Assembly (NCBI GenBank): GCA_937922235.1
Contig: CAKZVC010000048.1
Location: 52,513 to 116,512, forward strand
Length of the DNA stretch: 64,000 nt
From: an uncultured Acidimicrobiales bacterium
GTDB lineage: Bacteria > Actinomycetota > Acidimicrobiia > Acidimicrobiales > SHLQ01
Direction: 5' to 3'
Positions 42,498-51,577 of this stretch are shown here, one piece after another. The translations under genes were made by a program, and so were the position numbers. The notes under the pieces are model-generated. The model saw nothing but the letters and a program-made list of their open reading frames with translations. It searched no databases and had not been told where the DNA came from. The number at the start of each line of letters is the position of its first letter. The stretch's first letter is position 1.

Positions 42498-42647
42498 TCT
42501 CGTCTACCAAATAAGACGTATGGATCAGATTGCAACGCATCTGTAATATTTCGCTCAAGAATCTCACCCTGTGCGTCGAACCCTGTGACGGCGAAGATTT
42601 GTTGGAACTGTCGGACTTGTTCGAGCGGGCTGAGGAGAGCGTGACCC
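42498..42647. other. Intergenic region before the DUF1800 gene
   Basis: 150 bp without a gene. A TAATAT near 42545 could be a -10 element for the DUF1800-DUF1501 operon; GAGGAGA precedes the DUF1800 ATG. No hairpin terminator after the kinase is evident. Confidence 0.4.
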
Positions 42648-43970
42648 ATGGGGTTGAATAGAGCAGAGGCTGCACATCTTTTACGTCGTGCAGCTATGGG
42701 TGGAACCACTGCACAGATCGACACGTTTGTCGGTCTTGAACGGCCACAAGCCGTAAACCGACTTCTGAATACGTCAAACAACCCGGCACTCCCTGGCTGG
42801 GGCCGGTTCGACTCAGGCGACAAGGACTGGGTTGCCCAAGAGAAGATGGTTGAGTGGTGGGTTGACCGGATGGTCACCGCACCACCGACGATCGAAGAGA
42901 AGCTCACGCTCTTCCTCCACGACCACTTCGCCACCGCACGCGACAAAGTCGAAGATGCTCGACTCATGTGGGATCAGCATGTCGTGCTTCGCCAGCATGG
43001 CCAAGGGTCGTTCCGGGTGCTGCTCGAGAAGATCTCGTTCGGTTCAGCGATGCTCATCTACCTCGACAACGAGTCGAACGTGAAGGGCGCCGAGCAGGAG
43101 AACTTCGCTCGCGAGCTCATGGAGCTCTTCACCATCGGCAACGGCCCCGGACGGTTCACCGAGCGCGATGTTGTGGCGATGGCCAAGGCCTGGACCGGAC
43201 ACAACACCGTGGGTCGAACGCGTGAGAACAATTGGCAGTACGACCCGACCTACGTCTTCAAGCCCGAAGAGCACAACAACACCACCAAGACGCTCTTTGG
43301 CATCGCACAAAACTGGAACGCCAAGGACACGCTGAACGCGCTGGTTGACCCATCCATCAAAGGCCCGCTGACCGCGCAGTACTTCGCCCAGAAGATGTTC
43401 AAGTTCTACGTGCACACGAACCCCTCACCAGAGGTGATCGCACAGCTGTCCGGTGACTTCCTCGCTGGAGGCATGAACATCAAGAGCTTGCTTCGCGACA
43501 TCTTGATGCTCGATGAGTTCTGGGACAAGAACACTCGCTACGCCTTGGTCAAGAGCCCAGCCGAGTTCATGGTCGACATTATGCGTCGCACCGGTCTTCG
43601 CAGCGCCGATGACAGTGTGTGGTGGCGCATGCAAGGAATGGGCATGAGCCTGTTCGACCCACCAACCGTTGCCGGTTGGGGGGCGAACGACTACTGGCTG
43701 AGCACTGCACGTGCCTGGTCGAAGTCGAACTACGTCAACAATCTCAAGTGGCAGTCGGACAAGCGCGGCTGGCTACAGAATCTCGACCATCTCACCGACG
43801 ACCAAGTAGTCAACGTCATCTTGACGTTCTTCTCGATCTTCGAGGTCTCGGATCAGACCCGCGACAACGTAAAGGTCCTGGTGCAGACGACCAGGGAAGA
43901 ACGGCCGTGGGCAATGAAGTACGAACCGTTTGCCGTGGGCATGTTTATGCCGGAGGTGCAGTGCGCATGA
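42648..43970 (+). CDS. DUF1800 family protein
   Basis: 440 residues. The opening RAEAAHLLRRAAMGGTTAQID and the blocks FLHDHFAT, QENFARELMELFTIGNGPGRFTERDVVAMAKAWTGH, AQYFAQKMFKFYVH and GWGANDYWLSTARAW define DUF1800. These proteins almost always pair with DUF1501, as here, where the genes overlap by 4 bp (ATGA). No signal peptide is evident, so its location is uncertain. The biochemical role is unknown; the pair is often associated with exported or envelope processes. Confidence 0.9.
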   Translation: MGLNRAEAAHLLRRAAMGGTTAQIDTFVGLERPQAVNRLLNTSNNPALPGWGRFDSGDKDWVAQEKMVEWWVDRMVTAPPTIEEKLTLFLHDHFATARDKVEDARLMWDQHVVLRQHGQGSFRVLLEKISFGSAMLIYLDNESNVKGAEQENFARELMELFTIGNGPGRFTERDVVAMAKAWTGHNTVGRTRENNWQYDPTYVFKPEEHNNTTKTLFGIAQNWNAKDTLNALVDPSIKGPLTAQYFAQKMFKFYVHTNPSPEVIAQLSGDFLAGGMNIKSLLRDILMLDEFWDKNTRYALVKSPAEFMVDIMRRTGLRSADDSVWWRMQGMGMSLFDPPTVAGWGANDYWLSTARAWSKSNYVNNLKWQSDKRGWLQNLDHLTDDQVVNVILTFFSIFEVSDQTRDNVKVLVQTTREERPWAMKYEPFAVGMFMPEVQCA

Positions 43971-45346
43971 CCGAATTCGATTTTGACCAGCTTGCTACCC
44001 GGATGGAGCGGGATCCGTCCCGTCCGCTCAACCTGATGGAGCGACGCCGCTTTCTTCAAGGAGCGCTCGCCGCCGGCGGAGCAGCCGTAGCTGTGCCGAC
44101 GATGTTTGCCGAACAGGCCGCGGCCCAGGCTTCGACCGACACGATCGTCGTCACCGTCACTCTTGCTGGTGGCAACGACGGGTTGAACACGTTTGGCCCA
44201 TTTTCGAACGGCCGCTACCGAGATGCTCGCCGCAACCTCGCCATCAATCCCGCAGCCGCCCACCCGGTTGGCGACAACATGTCGTTCCATCCAAGTCTGC
44301 GTCGTCTTGCCACCCGTTACCGCCGTGGTGATGTCGCGGTTGTGCGTGGCGTTGGTGAACCACTGCTCGACCGCAGTCACTTCTCGAACTTGGCTCGCTG
44401 GCAGTCGGCAAACCCCGACGGCAAGATTGGTGGAACCGGTTGGATCGGGCGGTGGCTAGATGCCGAAGCGGTCGGCCAGTTCTCAGGTCTTGCGATTGGT
44501 GGACGAGGCGTTCCGCTGCACTTCCGCGGTAACAACGCAGATGTCACCGACCTCCCTCGACGTGCCGGAGCGCTCTATGGCTCGAAGCGAACCGAACAGC
44601 GCGATCAACGCATGTACCGCGCGATTCGCCAGATGGGCAAAGAAGCCAACCGTGGCCCGTGGGTGAATCGGGTTGGCCAGGTAAACGCGCAAGCAATCGA
44701 TGCTGCTCAAGCAGTTTCTCAGGCCTATAAGGCTGAGCTCCCCGAGGAACGTCTGGTTTCCGACATGGTGCTCAGTGCTCGAATGATCAACCTGAACCTC
44801 GGCACTCGGGTGCTGAACGTCTGGCAGAACGGGTACGACACGCATGACAACCAGATCGGTGGGAACTCAGGTGTTGGCGATCACGCTGATCTTCTCAACG
44901 AGCTCGACGTTGCGCTCGATGTCTTCTTCAGCACCCTGACTCCAGCCATGGCCGAACGGGTCGTCGTGATGGTCTACAGCGAGTTCGGACGACGGGTTGA
45001 AGCCAACGGGTCGAACGGGACCGACCATGGCACCGCCAACCATGTGTTCTTCCTCGGGCGCCGGGTGAAGGGTGGCCTGTATGGCGATCCACCTCCGCTG
45101 AACCAGCTTGATGATCGTGGTGATCTTCGGGTCACGATGGACTTCCGTGATGTGTATGCCACCGTTATCGAAACAGCCCTTGGGGTGAGCGCCGCGTCGG
45201 TGCTGGGCCAGGGCTACAGCACGCTCAATCTCATTGGTGAGCCGAGCGCGCCGGAGAGTGCCTTGAGTCAACGGGCAAACGAAATCCGAGCACTTCGGGA
45301 GAAGAACGCCGACGATTATCTGCTGCTGCACACACCCAGCTTCTAA
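43967..45346 (+). CDS. DUF1501 family protein with Tat signal
   Basis: 459 residues from ATG 43967. A twin-arginine signal, ERRRFLQGALAAGGAAVAVP, sits about 28 residues in, predicting folded export through Tat. The mature part belongs to DUF1501, related to the alkaline phosphatase/sulfatase fold: TVTLAGGNDGLNTFGP near the N-terminus, FHPSLRRLATRYRRGDVAVVRGVG, NVWQNGYDTHDNQ, YSEFGRRVEANGSNGTDHGTANHVFFLG with candidate metal-binding Asp and His. Substrate unknown. Second gene of the DUF1800 operon. Confidence 0.92.
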   Translation: MTEFDFDQLATRMERDPSRPLNLMERRRFLQGALAAGGAAVAVPTMFAEQAAAQASTDTIVVTVTLAGGNDGLNTFGPFSNGRYRDARRNLAINPAAAHPVGDNMSFHPSLRRLATRYRRGDVAVVRGVGEPLLDRSHFSNLARWQSANPDGKIGGTGWIGRWLDAEAVGQFSGLAIGGRGVPLHFRGNNADVTDLPRRAGALYGSKRTEQRDQRMYRAIRQMGKEANRGPWVNRVGQVNAQAIDAAQAVSQAYKAELPEERLVSDMVLSARMINLNLGTRVLNVWQNGYDTHDNQIGGNSGVGDHADLLNELDVALDVFFSTLTPAMAERVVVMVYSEFGRRVEANGSNGTDHGTANHVFFLGRRVKGGLYGDPPPLNQLDDRGDLRVTMDFRDVYATVIETALGVSAASVLGQGYSTLNLIGEPSAPESALSQRANEIRALREKNADDYLLLHTPSF

Positions 45347-45448
45347 CGGGCCTCTGGTCCCAGCTAGTGATCGGAGCATTTGCTGGTTCCCGAGCGAGTA
45401 GCTGATTCTCCAGTAGGCTTGTCGCGCACTCAAACCAAGGAGCTTGCT

Positions 45449-46291
45449 GTGGAAACATCCGCAACGCAGGTTCCGGCATCGTCCTGGCGGGCAGGCACCG
45501 GCGCCTCGGAGACCGATCTCGGATCCGTTTATCTTCAACCATCACGTCTCGACGTGCTCGTGCACCTTTTGGCGTACGAGCAACTCGCTGGCGTTGAGCC
45601 GGTAACGGCGAGCCACGACTGGGTGGCGGCGTCTGACGAGTTCGCCGCTCGCGACAACGAACCAACAGTGGCGACCCTTGCCGCTGAGCTCATGTCGGGG
45701 TCCAGTATCGAACTGCCGGTGACGTTTGCTTCGGGCGGACAGCTCGTCCGTGGTGCTTCGGCAGCGGCGGTTGCGCTTGCCACGGGTCGCAAGGCCACTC
45801 GCGTCGACGGAGCCGACAAGGTTATCGACCGCTCGGTCACCGGGCTCGCTGCTGCTGGGTGGCAAAACAACAAGCTCCAGGCTCTGCTCACCGAGTGGGC
45901 TCGCCGCGATGCAGCTGCGGTTGTCGTGTTCGTCGACCTCGACGCTGAGGGTACTGACGACGCGCTGCACGAGCTCACGTGCCGCTATGCGGTCGTGCAC
46001 AGCGAGCTCGACTACCTCTCGGTTGACGACGCCAAGCGTCTCGACGCATCAGGGCATGGCTCGACCCAAATCTTGTGCCTTCGCTCGGGCGACACGCTCG
46101 ACGCAGTGCTCGAACGCCACGCTCATGCGCTTCATGGTCATATCGCAGGCTCAGCGGGTGCCATTGCGCTCGCAACCCTGTGGCGGTCTGAGCGATCGAC
46201 GAACGTTTCGCCTGCGCACACCCAACGACTGCGCCGCAACAAGCGCCGGCAGGTGAAAGATCAGCTCTTGGAACGTGCCCTCGGCCGCTGA
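45449..46291 (+). CDS. Hypothetical protein
   Basis: 280 residues from GTG 45449, chosen because AAGGAG lies 7 bp upstream; the frame continues 69 bp further up. Ala-rich and apparently globular, with mixed helix/strand stretches (AAAVVVFVDLDAEGTDDALHELTCRYAVV) suggesting a Rossmann-like core. The C-terminus is strongly basic (RLRRNKRRQVKDQLLERALGR). No family recognised. Its last 31 bp overlap the 3' end of the convergent gene. Confidence 0.7.
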   Translation: METSATQVPASSWRAGTGASETDLGSVYLQPSRLDVLVHLLAYEQLAGVEPVTASHDWVAASDEFAARDNEPTVATLAAELMSGSSIELPVTFASGGQLVRGASAAAVALATGRKATRVDGADKVIDRSVTGLAAAGWQNNKLQALLTEWARRDAAAVVVFVDLDAEGTDDALHELTCRYAVVHSELDYLSVDDAKRLDASGHGSTQILCLRSGDTLDAVLERHAHALHGHIAGSAGAIALATLWRSERSTNVSPAHTQRLRRNKRRQVKDQLLERALGR

Positions 46292-47004
46292 GGTTCGATA
46301 CCGGCGTCGCGGCGAGCCTTCTTCTGAATCGACCGAACCCGGCTGAACCGTCGGGTGACGACGAAGAGCAACAAGATCAGTGCGATTAGCACGGTTGCGG
46401 CTGCGGTGACGCCCAACAGGCCAAGCACGGCAATGTTGCGGGCGAACGCGCCGACGTCGGCAGGCTCGGAGCACTCGGCGTTGATCAGGTTCGGGTTGAA
46501 TCGGGAGTTGCCCTGCCCGTCCCAAAGCAGGCCGCCAGCAAGGTCGGGCGTGCTGAAGTCGATCGATTGACCATCGGGTTGGGTGCGGATCGTGTAGCGA
46601 ATGCCAGCCTGCAGTGGACCTTCGAGCGCAGTGGTGGTCGTCCAGCCGTCGGGAGTTTGGCCGACAACAAATTCGGCAATGCCAGGCGGGCCAGGAACAC
46701 GCACCGCGTCTTCTTCACCAGCCTCTTCATCGCTGTCTTCGCTATCGTTGTCGGCTTCTTCTTCGACCTGAGACTCGACGGGCGGACCTTCGATCTCCCA
46801 CAGCACATCATCACGAACCGCCAAGATGACAGTCGTGGGGCCAGGGCAGTTGTCGACCAAGGCCCGCACGCCAGTTTCGACTGTTGAGGTGGGAGTGAGG
46901 CGAATTCCGCGGCGTTCGTCCTCGGCGCACGAACTGAGCACGAGCGCACAGACCACAGCGAGGCACAGCCACCGCAGCCGAGTATGAGGAATGGGCAAAC
47001 GCAC
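46261..47004 (-). CDS. Exported lipoprotein with C-terminal membrane helix, unknown
   Basis: 247 residues. Signal peptide with lipobox LVLSSCAED, an extracytoplasmic domain with an internal acidic Glu/Asp/Ser run (EEEADNDSEDSDEEAGEEDAV), then one membrane helix (about 192-217) and a basic cytoplasmic tail. Lipidated N-terminus plus a C-terminal helix is an unusual topology; the first segment could instead be a cleaved type I signal. No recognised family. It converges on and overlaps the previous gene by 31 bp. Confidence 0.75.
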   Translation of the reverse strand: MRLPIPHTRLRWLCLAVVCALVLSSCAEDERRGIRLTPTSTVETGVRALVDNCPGPTTVILAVRDDVLWEIEGPPVESQVEEEADNDSEDSDEEAGEEDAVRVPGPPGIAEFVVGQTPDGWTTTTALEGPLQAGIRYTIRTQPDGQSIDFSTPDLAGGLLWDGQGNSRFNPNLINAECSEPADVGAFARNIAVLGLLGVTAAATVLIALILLLFVVTRRFSRVRSIQKKARRDAGIEPQRPRARSKS

Positions 47005-47099
47005 CCTCGAACGATAGTGAGAAACCTGCCCTCAGCGTGGTCATGTGGCTATGCAAACCGCCTCCTACACTGGAGAATGGTTGATATCAGGAGGATTTC

Positions 47100-48053
47100 A
47101 TGGCAAAGCGACGTCGTAAGAAGCAGGTAGTAGTTGCCCCTGCGTCTGAGCCTCCTATGCGCCCGGGCATCATCGGGCTCAGCCGAACCGTTCCCGCCGA
47201 CATTGTGAAGCCGCCATACGCCGCGACCGGCGATCCTGGCCCATCGGTGTCCTCGCTGACTCGCACGCCTGAAGAGCTCGACGCCATGCGCCGCACTGGT
47301 GCTATCGCAGCCGAGGTGCTCATCCATGCTGGACAGTTCGTCGAGCCGGGAATCACCACCGACAAGATCGACGAGATCGTCCACAACGAGACGATCCGCC
47401 GTGGTGGTTACCCATCACCGCTGAACTATCGCGGGTTCCGCAAGTCGGTCTGCACCTCGATCAACGAGGTCATCTGCCATGGCATCCCCGACAACCGTCC
47501 GCTCGCCGACGGCGACATCATCAACATCGACGTCACCGTCTACAAAGAAGGCGTGCACGGCGACAACAGCTGCACGTTCCTTGTGGGCGATGTCGACGAG
47601 CACTCCCGCAAGCTTGTCGCCGAGACGTACGTGTCGATGATGGAGGGCATCAAGACCGTGCGCAACGGTTCCAAGGTGCACGACATCGGCCGCGCGATCG
47701 AGCGTCATGCACGAGCTCACAACCTTGGCGTCGTCAAGGAGTTCATCGGGCACGGTGTCGGAACCGAGTTCCACTCCGATCTGCAGATCCCGCACTACTA
47801 CGACGCACGGGCCAAGACCGAGCTTCTCACCGGCATGACGTTCACCGTCGAGCCGATGCTCACTCTCGGCCACCCCGATCTCTACCTTTGGGAAGACGAG
47901 TGGACGGCGCTCACCATGGATGGTCGCCGTAGCGCCCAGTTCGAGCACACCCTTGTCGTCACCGACGATGGATACGAGCTGCTCACGGTGGCAAGCGACG
48001 GCACCACCGCCGCCGAGCTCTACGCCCCGAAGCCCGAAGCCGTCACTAGTTGA
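47100..48053 (+). CDS. map: Methionine aminopeptidase, type I
   Basis: 317 residues, longer than the 255-265 of minimal enzymes because of a 60-residue N-terminal extension with a basic start and several Pro pairs (PPMRPG, VKPPY). This resembles the extended MetAP1c of mycobacteria, whose PxxP segment may contact the ribosome. Catalytic core: HGIPDNRPLADGDIINIDVTVYKEGVHGDNS (metal Asp), FIGHGVGTEFH (His), TFTVEPML (Glu) and QFEHTLVV (Glu). It removes initiator Met from new proteins. A textbook AGGAGG lies 7 bp before the ATG. Confidence 0.95.
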   Translation: MAKRRRKKQVVVAPASEPPMRPGIIGLSRTVPADIVKPPYAATGDPGPSVSSLTRTPEELDAMRRTGAIAAEVLIHAGQFVEPGITTDKIDEIVHNETIRRGGYPSPLNYRGFRKSVCTSINEVICHGIPDNRPLADGDIINIDVTVYKEGVHGDNSCTFLVGDVDEHSRKLVAETYVSMMEGIKTVRNGSKVHDIGRAIERHARAHNLGVVKEFIGHGVGTEFHSDLQIPHYYDARAKTELLTGMTFTVEPMLTLGHPDLYLWEDEWTALTMDGRRSAQFEHTLVVTDDGYELLTVASDGTTAAELYAPKPEAVTS

Positions 48054-48859
48054 CATCTCAGGCGCTCCTCGACCTCGAGTGGGTGCTGACATCGACGTCG
48101 CTGGTTGACGACCCACGCGCCCTCGGTGCCGTGCCGTTCGACGCGAGCGACGTAGACGCCGACCACCTCGATGCGTTCTTGGCTGCACGTGGAGAGCATC
48201 GAGTCGGGCGCTACTTCGAGCACCTCATGCACTACTGGCTGGCCCACGTGCGCAAGGTCGACGTGGTCGAGGTCGGTATGCAGATCATCGACAATGACCG
48301 CCGCACCCTCGGCGAGATCGACTTCCTCTACCGAGACGAACAGGGCGAGCTCACCCACTGCGAAGTGGCCGTGAAGTTCTTCCTGCACTACCCGAACGAT
48401 GACGGCAGCCATTTCCCGGGCCCGGCTGCCCGAGACAACTTCGAGCGCAAAGCCAATCAGCTCTTCGACGTGCAGCTCGAGCTCAGCCAACAACACGTCC
48501 CGGACGTCACCAAACGTGTCGGCATTGTCAAGGGACGCGTCTTTCACCAAGTCGGTGCACCCGAACCGACGGGTCTCCCGCACCGACTCAACCCGAACTG
48601 CCTCGGCGGAGCGTGGGTCAGCGAGAAGGACGTAGCCAACCTCGACACGTTCGGCGATGTGGGATTCCACTTCGTGCAGAAGCCACATTGGTTCGCCCCG
48701 CTCCATGACGCCGAGATCGTGAGCCGAGCCGACTTCCTCGCCCAACTCAGCAATCACTTCGACGGCCCCGCCTACCCAGTCATGCTCAGCCTCCGAGCAA
48801 GCGATGGCACCGAGGTCGAACGCTGTTTCGTCGTCCCCGACGCCTGGCCAGGGAACTAG
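48050..48859 (+). CDS. DUF1853 family protein
   Basis: 269 residues starting at TTG 48050, inside the stop of map (TTGA overlap). Conserved-looking blocks are HRVGRYFEHLMHYWLAH, LGEIDFLYRDEQGELTHCEVAVKFFLH and RDNFERKANQLFDVQLELSQ. The E-x-D...E-x-A-x-K arrangement resembles a PD-(D/E)XK nuclease-like core, which fits how DUF1853 has been viewed. Cytoplasmic. Function unknown; translational coupling to map is probably incidental. Confidence 0.8.
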   Translation: MTSQALLDLEWVLTSTSLVDDPRALGAVPFDASDVDADHLDAFLAARGEHRVGRYFEHLMHYWLAHVRKVDVVEVGMQIIDNDRRTLGEIDFLYRDEQGELTHCEVAVKFFLHYPNDDGSHFPGPAARDNFERKANQLFDVQLELSQQHVPDVTKRVGIVKGRVFHQVGAPEPTGLPHRLNPNCLGGAWVSEKDVANLDTFGDVGFHFVQKPHWFAPLHDAEIVSRADFLAQLSNHFDGPAYPVMLSLRASDGTEVERCFVVPDAWPGN

Positions 48860-49146
48860 ACCCAGAACGGGTGCGGCGTCAGACGGGCACATGAGGGAAC
48901 CTGGGTTGGAATAGCGTCGTTCAAGTAGGCTGCGTCTCCGGTGGGGAAGAGTGGAGCGGCACGGTCGAAGAATTGCCACCCGGCTTCGATCGAGCCCATC
49001 TGGCAGAACACGTAGACGATCGCTCCCCAGTGAGTGTTCTTCTTGATAGCGAAGGCCTCGTGTTGTCTATCTCTGACTCCCCTAGACGCTCCATCGACGG
49101 CTGCTGACTTGAGTTCATCTTCTGCCGATACCCTGTTGCGTCCCAC
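48856..49146 (-). CDS. Possible hypothetical protein in decayed region
   Basis: 96 residues from GTG 49146, overlapping the end of the DUF1853 gene by 4 bp on the opposite strand. The C-terminal 65 residues look protein-like (KKNTHWGAIVYVFCQMGSIEAGWQFFDRAAPLF). There is no good ribosome binding site. It may be the tail of a lost larger gene. No family recognised. Confidence 0.35.
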   Translation of the reverse strand: MGRNRVSAEDELKSAAVDGASRGVRDRQHEAFAIKKNTHWGAIVYVFCQMGSIEAGWQFFDRAAPLFPTGDAAYLNDAIPTQVPSCARLTPHPFWV

Positions 49147-49204
49147 AACAGCCGGGTAGCTTGAGCGGCGAAGTGGGGGCGCGTCTGTCGACGTCTAGCC
49201 TATG

Positions 49205-49325
49205 CCATTCGTCCCTATGGGGCCTGTCCCTTAACGTGGTCTGTCCGCATGTTGTCGCTATGACGTGGGCAAGAAGCGGGGGCACGCCTCGCTCATTCGC
49301 GCTAGCACCATCGGGTTGATCGGGG
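49205..49325 (+). pseudogene. Decayed fragment homologous to the gene at 53262-53570
   Basis: About 80 bp here (49208-49290) align base for base, with scattered changes, to 53343-53425: both share ATTCGTCC, TGTCGCTATGACG and a GGGGGCAC end, and encode related peptides (HVVAMTWA here, HAVAMTRA there). Upstream stops and loss of the Cys pair indicate a decayed copy. The rest of 49147-49349 holds no gene that I can support. Confidence 0.55.
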
Positions 49326-49349
49326 CTCTTCGACGCGTCGTGGTGAGGG

Positions 49350-50381
49350 CTAACCATTTGACACGTTGAGCACCACCTTGCTTGCGGTGCCAGCACGAAG
49401 TGCATCGAAGGCATCCTTGAACTTCTCGAGTGGGAAGTTGTGGGTGATGACGGGGGCGATATCGAGCCCCGAACCGAGCATAGAGGTGGCCTTGTACCAG
49501 GTCTCGAACATCTCGCGACCGTAGATCCCCTTGATCGTCAGGCCCTTGAGGATCGCTTGGTTCAGATCGATGTCGGGCGTTTGTCCGTAGAGCCCGAGGA
49601 GTGCGACCTTTCCGCCGTGATTGACCGTGGCGAGGATGTCTTGGACGGCAGACGGGTGGCCCGACATCTCGAGTGCGACATCGAAGCCCTCGACGATGCC
49701 GAGTGCCTCCATGGTTGTCCGGACATTCGCTTCGCCAGCTTGAATCGCAGCGCTAGCACCCAGTTGCCGTGCGAGTTCCAGTCGTTCTTCTGACACGTCG
49801 GTCACCACAATGTGCCTGGCGCCAGCGTGTCTGGCGATTGCGGCGGCCATCTGTCCGATTGGGCCAGCTCCAGTGATCAGAACGTCTTCACCAACTAGGT
49901 CGAACGAGAGCGCAGTGTGCACCGCATTGCCAAGCGGGTCCAGGATCGACCCGACATCGTCGGGTACGTGGTCAGCAACCACATACGCGTTGGTTGCCGG
50001 GATGACGACAAACTCAGCGAACCCTCCATTGCGTTGAATGCCGACGCTCTCGACGTTGCGGCAGTTGTGGCTGTCGCCCGCCCGACAATTTCGGCAGGTT
50101 CCGCAGACGACGTGTCCCTCGCCTGAGACCCGGTCACCGACTGCAATGGTGGCGACGTCAGGTGCAATCGCGTCGACAATGCCGATGAATTCGTGCCCGA
50201 CCGTGACCCCTGGTGTGACGTTCTCAGCAGCCCAGCTGTCCCAGGCGTCGATATGCAGGTCGGTGCCGCAGATGGCCGCATTTCGGACAGCGATGCGGAC
50301 TTCGCCCGGGCCTGGCTCGGGTATTGGGATCTCTTGAAGTTCGAGACCCGGCCCGATGTGATGCTTGACGAGTGCTTTCAC
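49350..50381 (-). CDS. tdh: L-threonine 3-dehydrogenase
   Basis: 343 residues of the zinc medium-chain dehydrogenase family. Catalytic zinc site AAICGTDLHIDAWDSWA, GHEFIG, structural zinc cysteines in CGTCRNCRAGDSHNC, NAD-binding GAGPIGQMAAA, and C-terminal ITHNFPLEKFKDAF. The DLHID and WDSWA pattern is specific to Tdh. It oxidises L-threonine to 2-amino-3-ketobutyrate. The start overlaps the stop of kbl (ATGA), whose product cleaves the unstable intermediate. Confidence 0.95.
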   Translation of the reverse strand: MKALVKHHIGPGLELQEIPIPEPGPGEVRIAVRNAAICGTDLHIDAWDSWAAENVTPGVTVGHEFIGIVDAIAPDVATIAVGDRVSGEGHVVCGTCRNCRAGDSHNCRNVESVGIQRNGGFAEFVVIPATNAYVVADHVPDDVGSILDPLGNAVHTALSFDLVGEDVLITGAGPIGQMAAAIARHAGARHIVVTDVSEERLELARQLGASAAIQAGEANVRTTMEALGIVEGFDVALEMSGHPSAVQDILATVNHGGKVALLGLYGQTPDIDLNQAILKGLTIKGIYGREMFETWYKATSMLGSGLDIAPVITHNFPLEKFKDAFDALRAGTASKVVLNVSNG

Positions 50382-51577
50382 GAGATTACCTCCAGTTCGG
50401 TTCCGACCTTGGTGAACATGTCGACGGCGAAATCGATGTCGGCGTCAGAATGTGCGGCGTTCATTTGGGTACGGATGCGAGCGGTGTTTACGGGCACGAC
50501 CGGATGCGAGAAAGCGGCTGTCAAGACGCCCTCTTCAAGAAGTCGCTCAGAGAAGCGACCAGCGAGTTGAGCGTCGCCGAGCATGACCGGGATGATTGGG
50601 TGGTCCTGTCCGCTCAGCGTGAACCCCGCGGATGTCATTGCGGATCGGAATCGGTCAGAGTTAGCGGTGAGGCGATCTCTGAGTTGGCCACCTTCCGAAA
50701 GTAGACGCAACCCGGCTCGAGCTCCGCCAACGAGGCCCGGGGCCAACGCGTTCGAGAACAAGTACGGGCGTGCTCGTTGACGCAGTAGGTCGATGATGGG
50801 TTGGCGGGCTGCCACGAAGCCACCCATGCCGCCACCAAGAGCTTTGCCAAGTGTGGATGTGACGATGTCAACGCGGTCTTCAACTCCGTGTAGGGCTGGG
50901 GTGCCCCTTCCGTCGGGGCCGATAAATCCCGTTGCATGACAGTCGTCCACCATGACGAGCGCCTCGTAGCGGTCTGCGATCTCGCAGATGCCAGCGAGGT
51001 CAGCAATGAACCCGTCCATTGAGAACACACCGTCAGTTACGATCAGAATGTGATTGGCCCCGTCTCTGCGGGCTGCCTCTACTTGCACGTCAAGGTCGCT
51101 GAGGTCTCGTGTTGCGAACCGGTAGCGGCGGGCTTTGCTGAGCCGCACGCCGTCGATGATGGAGGCGTGATTGAGCGAGTCGGACACGATCGCGTCCTGG
51201 CGCCCGAGTAACGGCTCGAACACCGCGCCGTTTGCATCGAAGCAGGCAGCAAACGTGATCGAGTCGTCGGTGCGAAGGTAGGCGGCGATCTCTTGCTCGA
51301 GGGTTCGGTGCACATCGAGTGTTCCGCAAATGAAGCGCACCGAGGCCATGCCGTAGCCGTAGGTAGACATGGCCTCTTGAGCTCCTGCCACTAGCTTGGG
51401 CGCATCGGCGAGCCCCAGGTAGTTGTTAGCGCAGACATTGAGCACATCGGCGGCCCCATCGACCCGTACCCGTCCGCTCTGAGCTGAAGAAATGGAACGC
51501 TCGGGTTTCCACAGGCCGTCAGTACGGATCTGGGCGAGGGTATCGTCGAGTTGTTCGTAGAACGCTGCTCGGCTCAT
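50378..51577 (-). CDS. kbl: 2-amino-3-ketobutyrate CoA ligase
   Basis: 399 residues of the alpha-oxoamine synthase family. CANNYLGLADAPKLV, GMASVRFICGTLDVHRTLE (contacts CoA), DGVFSMDGFIADL, MVDDCHATGFIGPDGRGT, and the Schiff-base lysine in STLGKALGGGMGG. It splits 2-amino-3-ketobutyrate with CoA into glycine and acetyl-CoA. It sits between the regulator and tdh, with 4-bp overlaps at both junctions, so all three are co-transcribed. Confidence 0.95.
   Translation of the reverse strand: MSRAAFYEQLDDTLAQIRTDGLWKPERSISSAQSGRVRVDGAADVLNVCANNYLGLADAPKLVAGAQEAMSTYGYGMASVRFICGTLDVHRTLEQEIAAYLRTDDSITFAACFDANGAVFEPLLGRQDAIVSDSLNHASIIDGVRLSKARRYRFATRDLSDLDVQVEAARRDGANHILIVTDGVFSMDGFIADLAGICEIADRYEALVMVDDCHATGFIGPDGRGTPALHGVEDRVDIVTSTLGKALGGGMGGFVAARQPIIDLLRQRARPYLFSNALAPGLVGGARAGLRLLSEGGQLRDRLTANSDRFRSAMTSAGFTLSGQDHPIIPVMLGDAQLAGRFSERLLEEGVLTAAFSHPVVPVNTARIRTQMNAAHSDADIDFAVDMFTKVGTELEVIS

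Noticed and set aside
49115..49414. 99-residue minus-strand frame
   Set aside because: Overlaps the conserved 3' end of tdh in another frame and the decayed repeat copy; Cys/His/Arg-rich without motif.
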